Below are positions 8,681 to 16,433 of a stretch of 64,000 nucleotides of DNA, piece after piece. Within the stretch, counting starts at the first letter, position 1. Every line of letters starts with the position of its first letter. The notes under the pieces are model-generated. The model did no database searches. It was not told the origin of the DNA and saw only the letters and a program-made list of their open reading frames with translations. The DNA lies in NCBI GenBank assembly GCA_017515105.1, contig JAFWHO010000002.1, positions 1 to 64,000 of the forward strand, given 5' to 3'. The translations under genes and the position numbers were made by a program. Source of the stretch: Candidatus Saccharimonadota bacterium (GTDB taxonomy: Bacteria > Patescibacteriota > Saccharimonadia > Saccharimonadales > Saccharimonadaceae).

Positions 8681-9646
8681 ATGAGCAAGTTTGATGAACA
8701 GTATATCGACCTATGCAAACGCATTCTGGACCACGGCGAGAAAATCGTCAATTACCAAAAATCCGACAACCGCAGGAAATCAGTCACCACGGCTATCCCG
8801 GACCACACCGCCCAAGGCGCATCAAGCGCACAGACCATCAGACTGCCACATCAAGTCATGAGCTTTGACCTCGAGGAAGAATTCCCGATCCTAGTTAGCA
8901 AAAAAGTCGGTTTCAAATCAGCTGTCCTCGAAATCCTCTGGATTTACCAAGTTGCATCTAATGATGTTCGCTGGCTAAAGGAACGAAATGTCAAAATTTG
9001 GAACGAATGGGAGATTTCCGAAAAAGGCGAATATCAGGGACGAAACATCAATAAGATTTTCGCCAAAAGCCATCCCGACGAACCAAAAATCGACTTCGCT
9101 CACACCATCGGCACAGCTTACGGTTGGATAGTTAACCGCTACAAATTAATCGAAAATTTAATCGAAACCCTAAAGCAAAACCCCGGCAACCGCCGCATGG
9201 TTCTCTCACTCTGGCAAAACGAGTGGCTCGATACCGCCGCTCTCCCCTCTTGCGTCTGGAATTCCCAGTGGAACCTCATCGACGGCCGCCTCAACTGCCT
9301 AGTAACATCGCGCTCTACTGACGTGCCGCTTGGTCTCCCCTATAATATCGTCCAATACGCCGTCCTTTGCCACCTCATCGCCCGCACAGTTGGCGCAAAA
9401 CCCGGCCAATTTACTTTTATTACTAATGATGCCCACATCTACGAAAATCAAATCCCAGGCATCAAGGAACAGATCGAGAAGTATGACAAAGCCGTAAAAA
9501 ACGGCACCCTGCCAAAAGCACCTAAACTCTGGCTAAACCCAGACATTCAAGATTTTTACAAATTTGATAACTCAAAAGAATTAAAGGATATCAGGCTAGA
9601 TGGCTACGAAAATCTCGGCGTCATCAAAATGCCAGTTACGGAGTAA
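8681..9646 (+). CDS. thyA: Thymidylate synthase, divergent ThyA
   Basis: 321 aa. Converts dUMP to dTMP using methylene-tetrahydrofolate. Catalytic Cys is in LPSCVWNSQW, the phosphate-binding and Asn-bearing loop is SRSTDVPLGLPYN, and the late motif is NDAHIYENQ. It is longer than the roughly 264-residue E. coli enzyme because of an insertion after the EWEISEKGEY segment. The usual PPCH is PSCV here, and the N-terminal DRTGTG-like phosphate motif reads DHTAQG, so the enzyme is divergent but keeps its Cys, Arg-Ser, Asp, Asn, His and Tyr. The start at 8681 is set by AAGGAGG. It is first in an operon with folA and glyA. Confidence 0.9.
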   Translation: MSKFDEQYIDLCKRILDHGEKIVNYQKSDNRRKSVTTAIPDHTAQGASSAQTIRLPHQVMSFDLEEEFPILVSKKVGFKSAVLEILWIYQVASNDVRWLKERNVKIWNEWEISEKGEYQGRNINKIFAKSHPDEPKIDFAHTIGTAYGWIVNRYKLIENLIETLKQNPGNRRMVLSLWQNEWLDTAALPSCVWNSQWNLIDGRLNCLVTSRSTDVPLGLPYNIVQYAVLCHLIARTVGAKPGQFTFITNDAHIYENQIPGIKEQIEKYDKAVKNGTLPKAPKLWLNPDIQDFYKFDNSKELKDIRLDGYENLGVIKMPVTE

Positions 9647-9647
9647 A

Positions 9648-10130
9648 ATGTTTACATTGATCGCGTGTGTCGGCCAAAAGAATGAAATCGGCAAAAAAGG
9701 CCAACTTGTTTTTGATATAAAAAAAGACATGGAATTCTTCACTAAAACCACTACCGGGCACCCCGTAGTGATGGGATACAATACCTGGCTATCTTTACCT
9801 AAAAAACTAAAAAACCGCAAAAATATCGTTATTTCGTACGAAGATTTTGAAGGACCCGACGAAGTAGTTACCAATTTAGACCAATTCATAGAAAATCACG
9901 AATCATCTGACAAAGAATATTTCATTATCGGTGGCGGCATGATCTATCACAGATTTCTCCCTCACGCCAACTCAATCTATCTCACCGAAGTTGACGCCAC
10001 AGTACCAGACGCCGATGTGTTCTTCCCTGAATTCGACAAAACAAAATATAATAAAACCGTTATAGAGGAAGGCGACGGACCCCTAACGTACACCATTGTA
10101 AAATATACCAAGAAAAAGGAGGTAAAATGA
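9648..10130 (+). CDS. folA: Dihydrofolate reductase
   Basis: 160 aa. Reduces dihydrofolate, the by-product of ThyA, to tetrahydrofolate with NADPH. Visible signatures are LIACVGQKNEIG at the N-terminus, the acidic active-site residue in DIKKDMEFF, the nucleotide-binding PVVMGYNTW and KNIVIS, and IIGGGMIYHRFL. The ATG at 9648 lies 1 nt after the thyA stop, with GGAG overlapping the end of thyA; a longer in-frame start at 9600 would lie inside thyA and lacks a Shine-Dalgarno. The stop overlaps the glyA start (ATGA). Confidence 0.92.
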   Translation: MFTLIACVGQKNEIGKKGQLVFDIKKDMEFFTKTTTGHPVVMGYNTWLSLPKKLKNRKNIVISYEDFEGPDEVVTNLDQFIENHESSDKEYFIIGGGMIYHRFLPHANSIYLTEVDATVPDADVFFPEFDKTKYNKTVIEEGDGPLTYTIVKYTKKKEVK

Positions 10131-11482
10131 AAGATCCAGTATTTAACCTAATTGACCAGGAGAAAATCCGACAAAGAGATGGTCTCGAACTAATCCCAAG
10201 CGAAAACTATGTTTCAAAAGATGTTTTGAAGGCAATGGGTTCAGTTTTGACCAATAAATACTCCGAAGGTTACCCCAGTTTCAAAGGAATTACCGATTGG
10301 GATGACGCTGAAGTCTCCCAGAAAATTTTACCTAACTACCGTTACTACGGTGGCCAGACCAACGTCGACCGCATTGAACGTTTAGCCATTTCACGCGCTT
10401 GCCGGCTTTTCCATGCCGATCACGCTAACGTCCAACCCCACTCTGGTGCAAACGCCAACGAAGCCGTTTACTACGCCTGGTGCGAACCTGGTGACAAAAT
10501 CCTCGCCATGTCTCTACCTGCCGGCGGGCATCTTACCCATGGCTCTCCAGTTACCCGCTCAGCCAAGATCTATAATTTTATCGGCTACGGCGTAACAGAT
10601 GACGGCGATATTGATTATGAAGAACTAGAACGAAAGGCCCGCATCGAAAAACCAAAAATCATCCTAGTCGGCTATTCTGCCTTTATGAAAATCCCGGATT
10701 TTGACCGTGTATCAGAAATCGCAAAAGAAATTCCCGGCTGCCTCCTCATGGCAGACATGGCCCACGTCGCCGGCCTCATCGCTGGCGGAGTACACCCAAA
10801 TCCTTTGGATCACGGTTTCCACGTCATGACCACTACCACCCACAAAACCCTCAGAGGACCTCGTGGCGGCCTAATCTTAAGCAGAGGCAAAGTATCAACA
10901 CCGCTGAAGCGCCCAGATCACACCATCGAAAACATCCCAACCCTTATTGATCGCTCCGTATTCCCTGGCACACAAGGCGGACCACTAGAACACGTCATCG
11001 CGGCTAAAGCAGTAGCCTTCGGCGAAGCTTTGCAGCCAGAATTCAAAGAATACGCCAAGAATATCGTCAAAAACGCCAAAACTTTAGCTAATGAGCTCAT
11101 TAAAGCTAATTTCGCCCTCCAAGGTGACGGTACCGAAAACCATCTCATTCTGGTGAATGTAAAGGAAAGCTATGGTATCGACGGTAAAATGTACGAAAAA
11201 GCCCTCGACCTAGCCGGCCTCACGTTGAACGCCAATGCACTCCCAACTGACGATTCCGCCGCATTTCGCCCCTCAGGCGTCCGACTTGGCACCCCAGCCA
11301 TAACTACTCGCGGCATGGGAGAAACCGAAATGAAGGCCCTAGCCAGCTGGATGGAAAAAATCGCCAAAATCTGCAAAGAAGCCGGCACCGAAGACAATCT
11401 CCCCAAATACTCTGCCGAGCTCGAAACCATCAAAAAAGAAGTCAAAGAACTCGCCATAAAATTCCCCATTCCAAGCATCTAA
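10127..11482 (+). CDS. glyA: Serine hydroxymethyltransferase
   Basis: 451 aa, a PLP enzyme. Converts serine and tetrahydrofolate to glycine and methylene-tetrahydrofolate, which regenerates the ThyA cofactor. Signatures are ELIPSENYVS, NKYSEGYP, PHSGANANEAVYYA, MADMAHVAGLIAGG and TTTTHKTLRGPRGG with the PLP lysine. It is longer than the usual roughly 415 residues, partly through about 20 extra residues between EGYP and RYYGG. A 4-nt ATGA overlap with folA and the GGAGGTAA Shine-Dalgarno indicate translational coupling. An intrinsic terminator follows. Confidence 0.95.
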   Translation: MKDPVFNLIDQEKIRQRDGLELIPSENYVSKDVLKAMGSVLTNKYSEGYPSFKGITDWDDAEVSQKILPNYRYYGGQTNVDRIERLAISRACRLFHADHANVQPHSGANANEAVYYAWCEPGDKILAMSLPAGGHLTHGSPVTRSAKIYNFIGYGVTDDGDIDYEELERKARIEKPKIILVGYSAFMKIPDFDRVSEIAKEIPGCLLMADMAHVAGLIAGGVHPNPLDHGFHVMTTTTHKTLRGPRGGLILSRGKVSTPLKRPDHTIENIPTLIDRSVFPGTQGGPLEHVIAAKAVAFGEALQPEFKEYAKNIVKNAKTLANELIKANFALQGDGTENHLILVNVKESYGIDGKMYEKALDLAGLTLNANALPTDDSAAFRPSGVRLGTPAITTRGMGETEMKALASWMEKIAKICKEAGTEDNLPKYSAELETIKKEVKELAIKFPIPSI

Positions 11483-11502
11483 GCGAATATTGACAAAAAG
11501 AG

Positions 11503-11533
11503 AAAAACCGCGACGTAATTGCCGCGGTTTTAA
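11503..11533. terminator. Bidirectional terminator between glyA and the 112-aa gene
   Basis: AAAACCGCG/CGCGGTTTT stem around an ACGTAATTGC loop, with A and T tracts on both sides, so it can serve both convergent genes. A near-identical hairpin lies at 11985-12015. Confidence 0.8.
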
Positions 11534-11534
11534 A

Positions 11535-11873
11535 TTAGCGTATACTGTTCTTTTTAAATTGATCAAGGATTTCAAGACGTTGAATCCTGCTTATTGTGCT
11601 AGGAGCCTCACAGTCTTTAGAAAAGACTAACCCCGGAGCAGATGAGAAAGGTAAATAACCCTCCCGCATCGTATTCAACGTCGATTCGGGTAATTCTAAA
11701 CAATCAGCGATTGACCCGAACTCCTTACTTTGAAACATGTTTATGATCTTAGGATCAAAACGTCTTTCGATATTTCCATCATGTTTCAAAGAAACAAATA
11801 TAACGCCCCCCATCATCAAAAAATATAAAGCAACAGTGACTACTATCAACACCTTCACTTTAGTATTATTCAT
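11535..11873 (-). CDS. Small membrane-anchored hypothetical protein, 112 aa
   Basis: I do not recognise this protein. Residues about 7-28 form a single N-terminal membrane helix (VKVLIVVTVALYFLMMGGVI), followed by a soluble domain of about 80 residues with two cysteines (ADCLELPES, SKDCEAPS) that could pair outside the cell. The leader has an extended -10 (TGATATAAT) and a strong AAGGAGGGAG Shine-Dalgarno. It stands alone, convergent with glyA and sharing its terminator hairpin. Confidence 0.65.
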   Translation of the reverse strand: MNNTKVKVLIVVTVALYFLMMGGVIFVSLKHDGNIERRFDPKIINMFQSKEFGSIADCLELPESTLNTMREGYLPFSSAPGLVFSKDCEAPSTISRIQRLEILDQFKKNSIR

Positions 11874-11984
11874 TTTTCTCCCTCCTTATATCAGAAAAAT
11901 GCTATTATTAATGTACAATACTAATATTATATCACACTTAAGCTTAAAAGTCAATATGAGCATAAGCTTTACCCCTATTGGATA

Positions 11985-12015
11985 CAAAAAACCGCGACAT
12001 TACTGCCGCGGTTTT
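11985..12015. terminator. Terminator hairpin, second copy of the glyA-type hairpin
   Basis: AAAACCGCG/CGCGGTTTT with an ACATTACTGC loop. It lies just downstream of the minus-strand 43-aa ORF and near the promoter of the 112-aa gene. Its sequence matches 11503-11533 almost exactly. Confidence 0.7.
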
Positions 12016-12030
12016 GTGGTTAATGAAGAT

Positions 12031-12162
12031 TTAGTCTTGCCCCAATGTCACTTCTATAGAAGAAAGTGACAAAACGAAAATATCCGTGAATCCAAATAAG
12101 AGGATAACAATAGATATTACAGCTAAAACCTTCTTTACCTTTTTCCTTGTTCTCTTTTTCAT
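12031..12162 (-). CDS. 43-aa basic/hydrophobic small membrane protein
   Basis: A tiny ORF starting MKKRTRKKVKKVLAV and continuing into a hydrophobic helix ISIVILLFGF, then TDIFVLSLSS. A strongly basic N-terminus followed by one membrane helix fits a small membrane peptide or a signal-like peptide. TGGGGGTAG lies at a good distance upstream of the ATG at 12162; an in-frame ATG at 12177 has no Shine-Dalgarno. It appears to be in one unit with the 21-aa ORF upstream and ends before the 11985-12015 hairpin. Function unknown. Confidence 0.5.
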   Translation of the reverse strand: MKKRTRKKVKKVLAVISIVILLFGFTDIFVLSLSSIEVTLGQD

Positions 12163-12221
12163 TTTTTCTACCCCCATAGAAAAATATCCACTCTCCGAAT
12201 CGCTAAAAATCTTATACCAAC

Positions 12222-12287
12222 TTAAGCGAACTCATCAAAAGTAAATGTTAAAAGGAACTCCGAGGTACTTAATTCTCTTACAGCCAT
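12222..12287 (-). CDS. 21-aa ORF with strong Shine-Dalgarno
   Basis: A 21-codon ORF (MAVRELSTSEF..., ending FDEFA) placed after GGGGAGGGTT, about 40 nt downstream of an extended -10. It precedes the 43-aa ORF. It may be a leader peptide controlling the downstream ORF or a free small protein. The coding evidence is only the ribosome site and promoter spacing. Confidence 0.4.
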   Translation of the reverse strand: MAVRELSTSEFLLTFTFDEFA

Positions 12288-12333
12288 AGCAACCCTCCCC
12301 TCAAGATGAATAACTTCGAGTAATTACCCTATA

Positions 12334-12342
12334 ATTATATCA
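12334..12342 (-). promoter_or_regulatory. Extended -10 promoter of the small-ORF pair
   Basis: TGATATAAT on the minus strand; no good -35 is seen. It predicts transcription from about 12327 through the 21-aa and 43-aa ORFs. Confidence 0.55.
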
Positions 12343-12399
12343 AATTCCTTACTACGCGAAAAGGAGTATATCGGTTTAAATCGGATCCCAAGGAGGGGG

Positions 12400-12428
12400 T
12401 TAACAGAGAACAAAAATCATGTTACAAT
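12400..12428 (+). promoter_or_regulatory. Promoter of the 153-aa orphan gene (TTAACA-17-TACAAT)
   Basis: -35 TTAACA (12400-12405), 17-nt spacer, -10 TACAAT (12423-12428). The leader holds GAAAGGTGG ahead of the GTG start. Confidence 0.65.
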
Positions 12429-12464
12429 ATAAAAATAGCTCACGGAGAAAGGTGGTGGTTTTAA

Positions 12465-12926
12465 GTGGGTGTAATGAGGATCAATCTGGAATCTGGAGAG
12501 TTCCCAGAAAACCAGTCATTTACGGCTTGGGTTTTCGTAGAAGAAGATGGAGCTCTCTACGGAATTTCCCAAAATAACAACGGGACAAAAACCAGAAGAG
12601 GATACCTTGTAGGAGTGCTTATAAATCACGGGAAAAAATGTGATATAGCATTCCATGAGTTATTCAACAATCCTGGGAAGGCCCCATTACTCTATGTTGT
12701 AGCAAACATAGGCAAAAGAATGAAGCGCGGGACATGGTCGGAATTCAACGATTTTGGCGATTACCGAGAAAAAGGAAAAGTTAAAATATCCATAGAGGAA
12801 GAAACCAGCATGACCCAATCTCAAATCGAGGCCATGTGGGACGATATTGACATGGAAGTCAATTCCAATATGGAACATATGGCCAGATCATACGAATGTA
12901 GAGCAAAACTCACCCGAGCACATTAA
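12465..12926 (+). CDS. Orphan hypothetical protein, 153 aa
   Basis: I do not recognise this protein. It is soluble with no signal peptide. The first half is beta-like (FTAWVFVEEDGALYGIS, GYLVGVLINHGKKCDIAFHEL), and the C-terminal part (IEEETSMTQSQIEAMWDD) is acidic and helical. GTG at 12465 is taken as the start because GAAAGGTGGTGG lies just upstream; ATG at 12474 is an alternative. It is a single-gene unit with its own promoter and terminator. Confidence 0.7.
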   Translation: MGVMRINLESGEFPENQSFTAWVFVEEDGALYGISQNNNGTKTRRGYLVGVLINHGKKCDIAFHELFNNPGKAPLLYVVANIGKRMKRGTWSEFNDFGDYREKGKVKISIEEETSMTQSQIEAMWDDIDMEVNSNMEHMARSYECRAKLTRAH

Positions 12927-12930
12927 ACCA

Positions 12931-12957
12931 AAACCGAGCCCCTAAAGGCTCGGTTTT
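12931..12957 (+). terminator. Intrinsic terminator of the 153-aa gene
   Basis: AAACCGAGCC/GGCTCGGTTT stem with a CCTAAA loop and a T-run. It lies shortly before the convergent tRNA-Ala 3' end. Confidence 0.85.
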
Positions 12958-12973
12958 TACGTTCAATAAAAAA

Positions 12974-13049
12974 TGGTGGAGTGTACGAGATTCAAACTCG
13001 TGACCTCTGCAATGCGAATGCAGCGCTCTATCAACTGAGCTAACACCCC
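12974..13049 (-). tRNA. tRNA-Ala (anticodon CGC)
   Basis: Complete cloverleaf on the minus strand. The acceptor is GGGGTGT with ACACTCC, and the third pair is G3-U70, the alanine identity element. The D arm is GCTC...GAGC. The anticodon stem CTGCA/TGCAG encloses TTCGCAT, giving anticodon CGC. The T arm is ACGAG/CTCGT around TTTGAAT, and the discriminator A and CCA are encoded. Length is 76 nt. It has its own extended -10 promoter and follows the rpsI terminator. Confidence 0.95.
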
Positions 13050-13059
13050 ATGTCATACT

Positions 13060-13068
13060 ATTATACCA
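13060..13068 (-). promoter_or_regulatory. Promoter of tRNA-Ala
   Basis: TGGTATAAT on the minus strand, ending about 10 nt before the mature tRNA 5' end. Confidence 0.6.
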
Positions 13069-13078
13069 TAAAACCCAT

Positions 13079-13112
13079 AAAAATAAGCCCCTCGTGGGGG
13101 CTTATTTTTAAC
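13079..13112 (-). terminator. Terminator of the rplM-rpsI end of the ribosomal cluster
   Basis: AAAAATAAGCCCC/GGGGCTTATTTTT hairpin overlapping the rpsI stop codon, with a T-run on the minus strand. Confidence 0.8.
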
Positions 13113-13509
13113 GCTTGGAGAACTGTTCGCGTCTACGAGCAGATCTAAGACCGTATTTCTTACGCTCTTTCTCGCGTGGATCACGTGACGTAAATCCAGC
13201 TTTCTTGAGCATTGGGCGAAGATCAGGAGCCTCAACCACTAATGCCTTAGAGATAGCAAGCTTAATTGCGTCAACTTGACCAGCCAAACCACCACCTTTT
13301 ACCAAGATAGTGATATCGAACTCTTTTTGCTTTCCAGCAAGTGCTAGAGGATCGGTAATCTCAGCTAGATAAGTCTTGTTGTCAGACAAATAGCTAAGAG
13401 CCGGCTTACCATTGATGGTAATCTCACCCTTACCCTTGTAAAGACGGGCGGTTGCCGTTGCAGATTTACGGCGTCCAAGTCCATATGTGTATTTCTTCGT
13501 AGCTACCAT
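13108..13509 (-). CDS. rpsI: Ribosomal protein S9
   Basis: 133 aa. Small-subunit protein whose C-terminal tail reaches the P-site tRNA. Visible features are YGLGRRKSATATA at the N-terminus, GGGLAGQVDAIKLAISKAL in the middle, and the basic tail KKYGLRSARRREQFSKR, which matches the family's conserved end. The start is 1 nt from the rplM stop. Last gene of the transcription unit; a hairpin terminator overlaps the stop. Confidence 0.97.
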   Translation of the reverse strand: MVATKKYTYGLGRRKSATATARLYKGKGEITINGKPALSYLSDNKTYLAEITDPLALAGKQKEFDITILVKGGGLAGQVDAIKLAISKALVVEAPDLRPMLKKAGFTSRDPREKERKKYGLRSARRREQFSKR

Positions 13510-13934
13510 TATTTAATCTCCTTCGGGTTTTGTGCAGTGTGAGCATGCTCCAACGTGTCAAATACACGAAGTCTTTTTAGCCTATCTGCAGCTAGTTTAT
13601 TCTTTGGCAACATACCTTTAACAGCAGCATGAATCGCTTTGGAAGGATCTTTTTCGATTACCTCTTCAAGACGAAGCTCCTTCAAGCCACCCGGGAAACC
13701 ACTGTGACGATAGTATTTCTTAGCAACTAGCTTGTCGCCAGTAACCTGAATATTCTTGGCATTAACTACTACGACGTAGTCACCGTTATCGATATGAGGA
13801 GTATAGGTAACTTTTGACTTCCCCATTAGTTTATCAGCAATAACTACAGCCAATTTGCCTAAAGGCAAAGTAGAAGCATCGATAATCCACCATTCGCGAT
13901 TAACTTCAGAGCCTTTCTGAGAATAAGTTTTCAT
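13509..13934 (-). CDS. rplM: Ribosomal protein L13
   Basis: 141 aa. Early-assembly large-subunit protein. Signatures are REWWIIDASTLPLGKLAVVIADKLMGK, read here from W-W through the GK repeat, then NGDYVVVVNAKNI, YYRHSGFPGG and GMLPKNKLAADRLKRLRVF. It has the usual length. It overlaps rpsI by one base and rplQ by one base, so the three are translated in a tight chain. The rplM-rpsI pair is conserved across bacteria; here it is attached to the alpha operon. Confidence 0.97.
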   Translation of the reverse strand: MKTYSQKGSEVNREWWIIDASTLPLGKLAVVIADKLMGKSKVTYTPHIDNGDYVVVVNAKNIQVTGDKLVAKKYYRHSGFPGGLKELRLEEVIEKDPSKAIHAAVKGMLPKNKLAADRLKRLRVFDTLEHAHTAQNPKEIK

Positions 13935-14404
13935 TATTTATCCTCCTTCTTTGCCGACTTTGTAGCTTTTGCGGTCTTCGTAGCAGGCTTCGCAGCCTTA
14001 GCGGCAGGCTTAGCAGCCTTAGTTTCAGCTGGTTTAACACTGTAATCAATGTCATCTACGAAACTAATCGTTCCCATCTCTGAATTGTCGCCACGCCTTG
14101 TGCCAGCGTGCTCAATTCTGAGGTAACCAGAATCGCGCTTGATTTGAGGTACAATTACATCAACCAAGATGTTAGCAGCCTCTAAATCGTTTAGTCTAGC
14201 GATAATTAATCTACGGTTAGCAAGGCCACCCTTTCTCGCCATCGTGATCAACTTTTCAGTCCCACGGCGAATTTCCTTCGCACGTGCCAAAGTCGTTGTT
14301 ATAGATTGATATTTGATCAGAGAGCACATTAGCCCCCTCGTTAGCGCCAACCTCTGATCGGTCTTACGGCCAAATTTGCGGCCTTTATATCCGTGTCGGT
14401 GCAT
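13934..14404 (-). CDS. rplQ: Ribosomal protein L17 with Lys/Ala tail
   Basis: 156 aa. Core family region is residues 1-118 (MHRHGYKGRKFGRKTDQR, ALTRGLMCSLI, RIEHAGTRRGDNSEM). The last 30 or so residues are a low-complexity AAKPAAKAAKPATKTAK tail not present in the typical 120-residue L17. Similar Lys/Ala tails occur on S5, suggesting lineage-specific RNA-binding extensions. It follows rpoA by 1 nt, as in the classical alpha operon. Confidence 0.95.
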   Translation of the reverse strand: MHRHGYKGRKFGRKTDQRLALTRGLMCSLIKYQSITTTLARAKEIRRGTEKLITMARKGGLANRRLIIARLNDLEAANILVDVIVPQIKRDSGYLRIEHAGTRRGDNSEMGTISFVDDIDYSVKPAETKAAKPAAKAAKPATKTAKATKSAKKEDK

Positions 14405-14405
14405 T

Positions 14406-15359
14406 TTAAAAATTTAACTCCGTTAACTTTTCTTTAACTTCATCCAACGCTTTTTGACCGAAACCTTTGAGTTCTTTGAGATCAGTCTCAGAGAGGGTAA
14501 CTAGGTCGCGGACAGTCTTAATATCGTTATTAAGAAGTGCGTTAGCTGTTCTTGCTGACAATTCGAGGTCCTCGATGGAAACACTTAGACCAGCATCATC
14601 ATCTTCATCAGTGGTGCCAGGGGCTGGAGCAGATTCGACCGTAGTCTTTCCAGCTAGTGCCTGATACTGATTTACGAGTATTGCAGCAGCTTCCTCAAAA
14701 GCTTCTCTTGGGGTAATAGTACCATCAGTCTCCACAATAAGGGAAAGTTGTTGCAAATTGGTATCCTGTCCAACACGAGTGTTTTCAACTTTGTATCGTA
14801 CTCTTAAAACTGGAGTAAATACAGCGTCAACAGCAATCATGTCAGAGTGAACGCGTTCTGCGCTAGAATTTTCAATTGTGAGGTAACCTCTACCGGACTC
14901 CACAACAAGGTGCATCTTGAGTACATACTTCGGATCATCGATGTGGCAGATAACCTGATTCGGGTTAGCAATTTCAACTTCGGAAGGAAGTTTGATATCA
15001 CCAGCAACCACGCGCTTGTCACCATCTTTTTCCGATGTTTGCTTATCACCTTTCATCTCAAGAGTGAGCTCAACAGGAGCATCAGTGTGGCTCTTGAAAC
15101 GAATATTCTTAAGATTTAGCATAATATCGACTAAATCTTCGCGAATCCCAGGAATAGCGGCATATTCGTGAGTAGTGCCCTCAATCGAGAAAGCTGTAAT
15201 AGCAGCACCCTTGATACTAGAAAGCAAAACTCTACGAAGTGAGTTACCAAGAGTATTACCATAGCCATAGTAAAGTGGCTTGATTATAAACTCTGCCTGA
15301 GTCTCGTTGATATCTTTGACTTCGGCGAGCGTCGCTTCGTGGATATTTTTTGTAGTCAT
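14406..15359 (-). CDS. rpoA: RNA polymerase alpha subunit
   Basis: 317 aa. Forms the dimer platform for beta and beta' assembly. The N-terminal domain shows YGNTLGNSLRRVLLSS and GIREDLVDIMLNLK. The C-terminal domain (residues about 255-315) shows NALLNNDIKTVRDLV and LKGFGQKALDEVKEKL, with the helix-hairpin-helix that binds UP elements and activators. An acidic linker (TTDEDDDAG) joins them. Alpha operon order rpsD-rpoA-rplQ is retained. Confidence 0.97.
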   Translation of the reverse strand: MTTKNIHEATLAEVKDINETQAEFIIKPLYYGYGNTLGNSLRRVLLSSIKGAAITAFSIEGTTHEYAAIPGIREDLVDIMLNLKNIRFKSHTDAPVELTLEMKGDKQTSEKDGDKRVVAGDIKLPSEVEIANPNQVICHIDDPKYVLKMHLVVESGRGYLTIENSSAERVHSDMIAVDAVFTPVLRVRYKVENTRVGQDTNLQQLSLIVETDGTITPREAFEEAAAILVNQYQALAGKTTVESAPAPGTTDEDDDAGLSVSIEDLELSARTANALLNNDIKTVRDLVTLSETDLKELKGFGQKALDEVKEKLTELNF

Positions 15360-15373
15360 ATTATTTTTTCTCC

Positions 15374-15991
15374 TTAGCGTGAGTAATACTCAACGATTAA
15401 TTGTTCATTAATGCCAGCTTCCGCTTCTTCACGTTTCGGAAGGCCAGTAACCTCAATCTTCATTTTCTTAGCGTCGACCTTCAACCAGGACACAGGCGTA
15501 ACATTCGCCGCCCCGATAATATTCGCAAGATTCTTGAAATATTCAGATTTAGCTGATTTTGGACGAACCTCTAAAACATCACCCGGGTTGAGCCTAATTG
15601 ATGGAATATCAATTCGACGACCGTTTAAAAGAAAATGTCCATGCGAAACTAATTGACGTGCTTGACGACGAGTCAAAGCAAAACCTGAACGAAATACAAC
15701 GTTGTCAGCTCTTCTTTCTAGAAATTCTAGAAGCTTTTCACCGGTCAAACCGTCAGCCTTTTGAGCCTCTCTCATCAATTTAGCAAATTGCTTTTCGAGG
15801 AGCCCATACATTCTACGAACTTTCTGTTTTTCACGAAGCTGAGTAAGGTACAAGCTTCCGCCTCTTACTCTCATATCTCCGTGCTCGCCTGGGATACCAG
15901 ACTTTTTAGCCATAACTTTATGCGCTTTTGGCGCAAGCGCGAAACCTTCGCGACGGCTTTGCTTAACAATAGGAGCAGTATCTCTTGCCAT
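15374..15991 (-). CDS. rpsD: Ribosomal protein S4
   Basis: 205 aa. Primary 16S-binding assembly protein and, in many bacteria, repressor of the alpha operon. Signatures are KSGIPGEHGDMRVRGGSLY, LREKQKVRRMYGLLEKQF, and the S4 domain LERRADNVVFRSGFALTRRQARQLVSHGHF, read here as its main blocks. No N-terminal zinc cysteines are present. It overlaps rpsK by one base. Confidence 0.97.
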   Translation of the reverse strand: MARDTAPIVKQSRREGFALAPKAHKVMAKKSGIPGEHGDMRVRGGSLYLTQLREKQKVRRMYGLLEKQFAKLMREAQKADGLTGEKLLEFLERRADNVVFRSGFALTRRQARQLVSHGHFLLNGRRIDIPSIRLNPGDVLEVRPKSAKSEYFKNLANIIGAANVTPVSWLKVDAKKMKIEVTGLPKREEAEAGINEQLIVEYYSR

Positions 15992-16425
15992 TACGGTTTC
16001 CTTTCTCCCTTAGGTCGCACGCCACCGTGTGCGATAGGGGTTACGTCCGTTATACTATCAATCTTGATGCCAACTGTCGAAATTGCTCTAATTGCTGCAT
16101 CCCGACCAAGCCCGATGCCAGAAACATACACGTCTACTGAATTCAAAGCGTGATTTTTCTTAGCAGTCTCAAGTGCTTTTTCTGCGGCTACGCCAGCGGC
16201 AAATGCAGTTCCTTTCTTGGAACCACGGAAACCGTTTGCGCCAGCAGACGATGCTGAAAGAACACCACCAGCTTTGTCGGTTACACTGATAATAGTGTTG
16301 TTAAACGTAGCTTGAATGTGCACAGCACCAGCATTAACGATTCTTTTGCTTTTCTTATTTGCCTTGGACTTTGGAGCCTTAGCTTCCACAGCCTCTGGGG
16401 CCACTGTATTAACTTCTTCTGCCAT
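15991..16425 (-). CDS. rpsK: Ribosomal protein S11
   Basis: 144 aa. Platform protein of the 30S subunit. Core signatures are GAVHIQATFNNTIISVTD, SSAGANGFRGSKKGTAFAA, and ITDVTPIAHGGVRPKGERKP at the C-terminus. About 28 N-terminal residues (VNTVAPEAVEAKAPKSKANK) are a low-complexity extension. It sits 8 nt after rpsM with an AAGGAG site. Confidence 0.97.
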   Translation of the reverse strand: MAEEVNTVAPEAVEAKAPKSKANKKSKRIVNAGAVHIQATFNNTIISVTDKAGGVLSASSAGANGFRGSKKGTAFAAGVAAEKALETAKKNHALNSVDVYVSGIGLGRDAAIRAISTVGIKIDSITDVTPIAHGGVRPKGERKP

Positions 16426-16433
16426 ATTACTCC

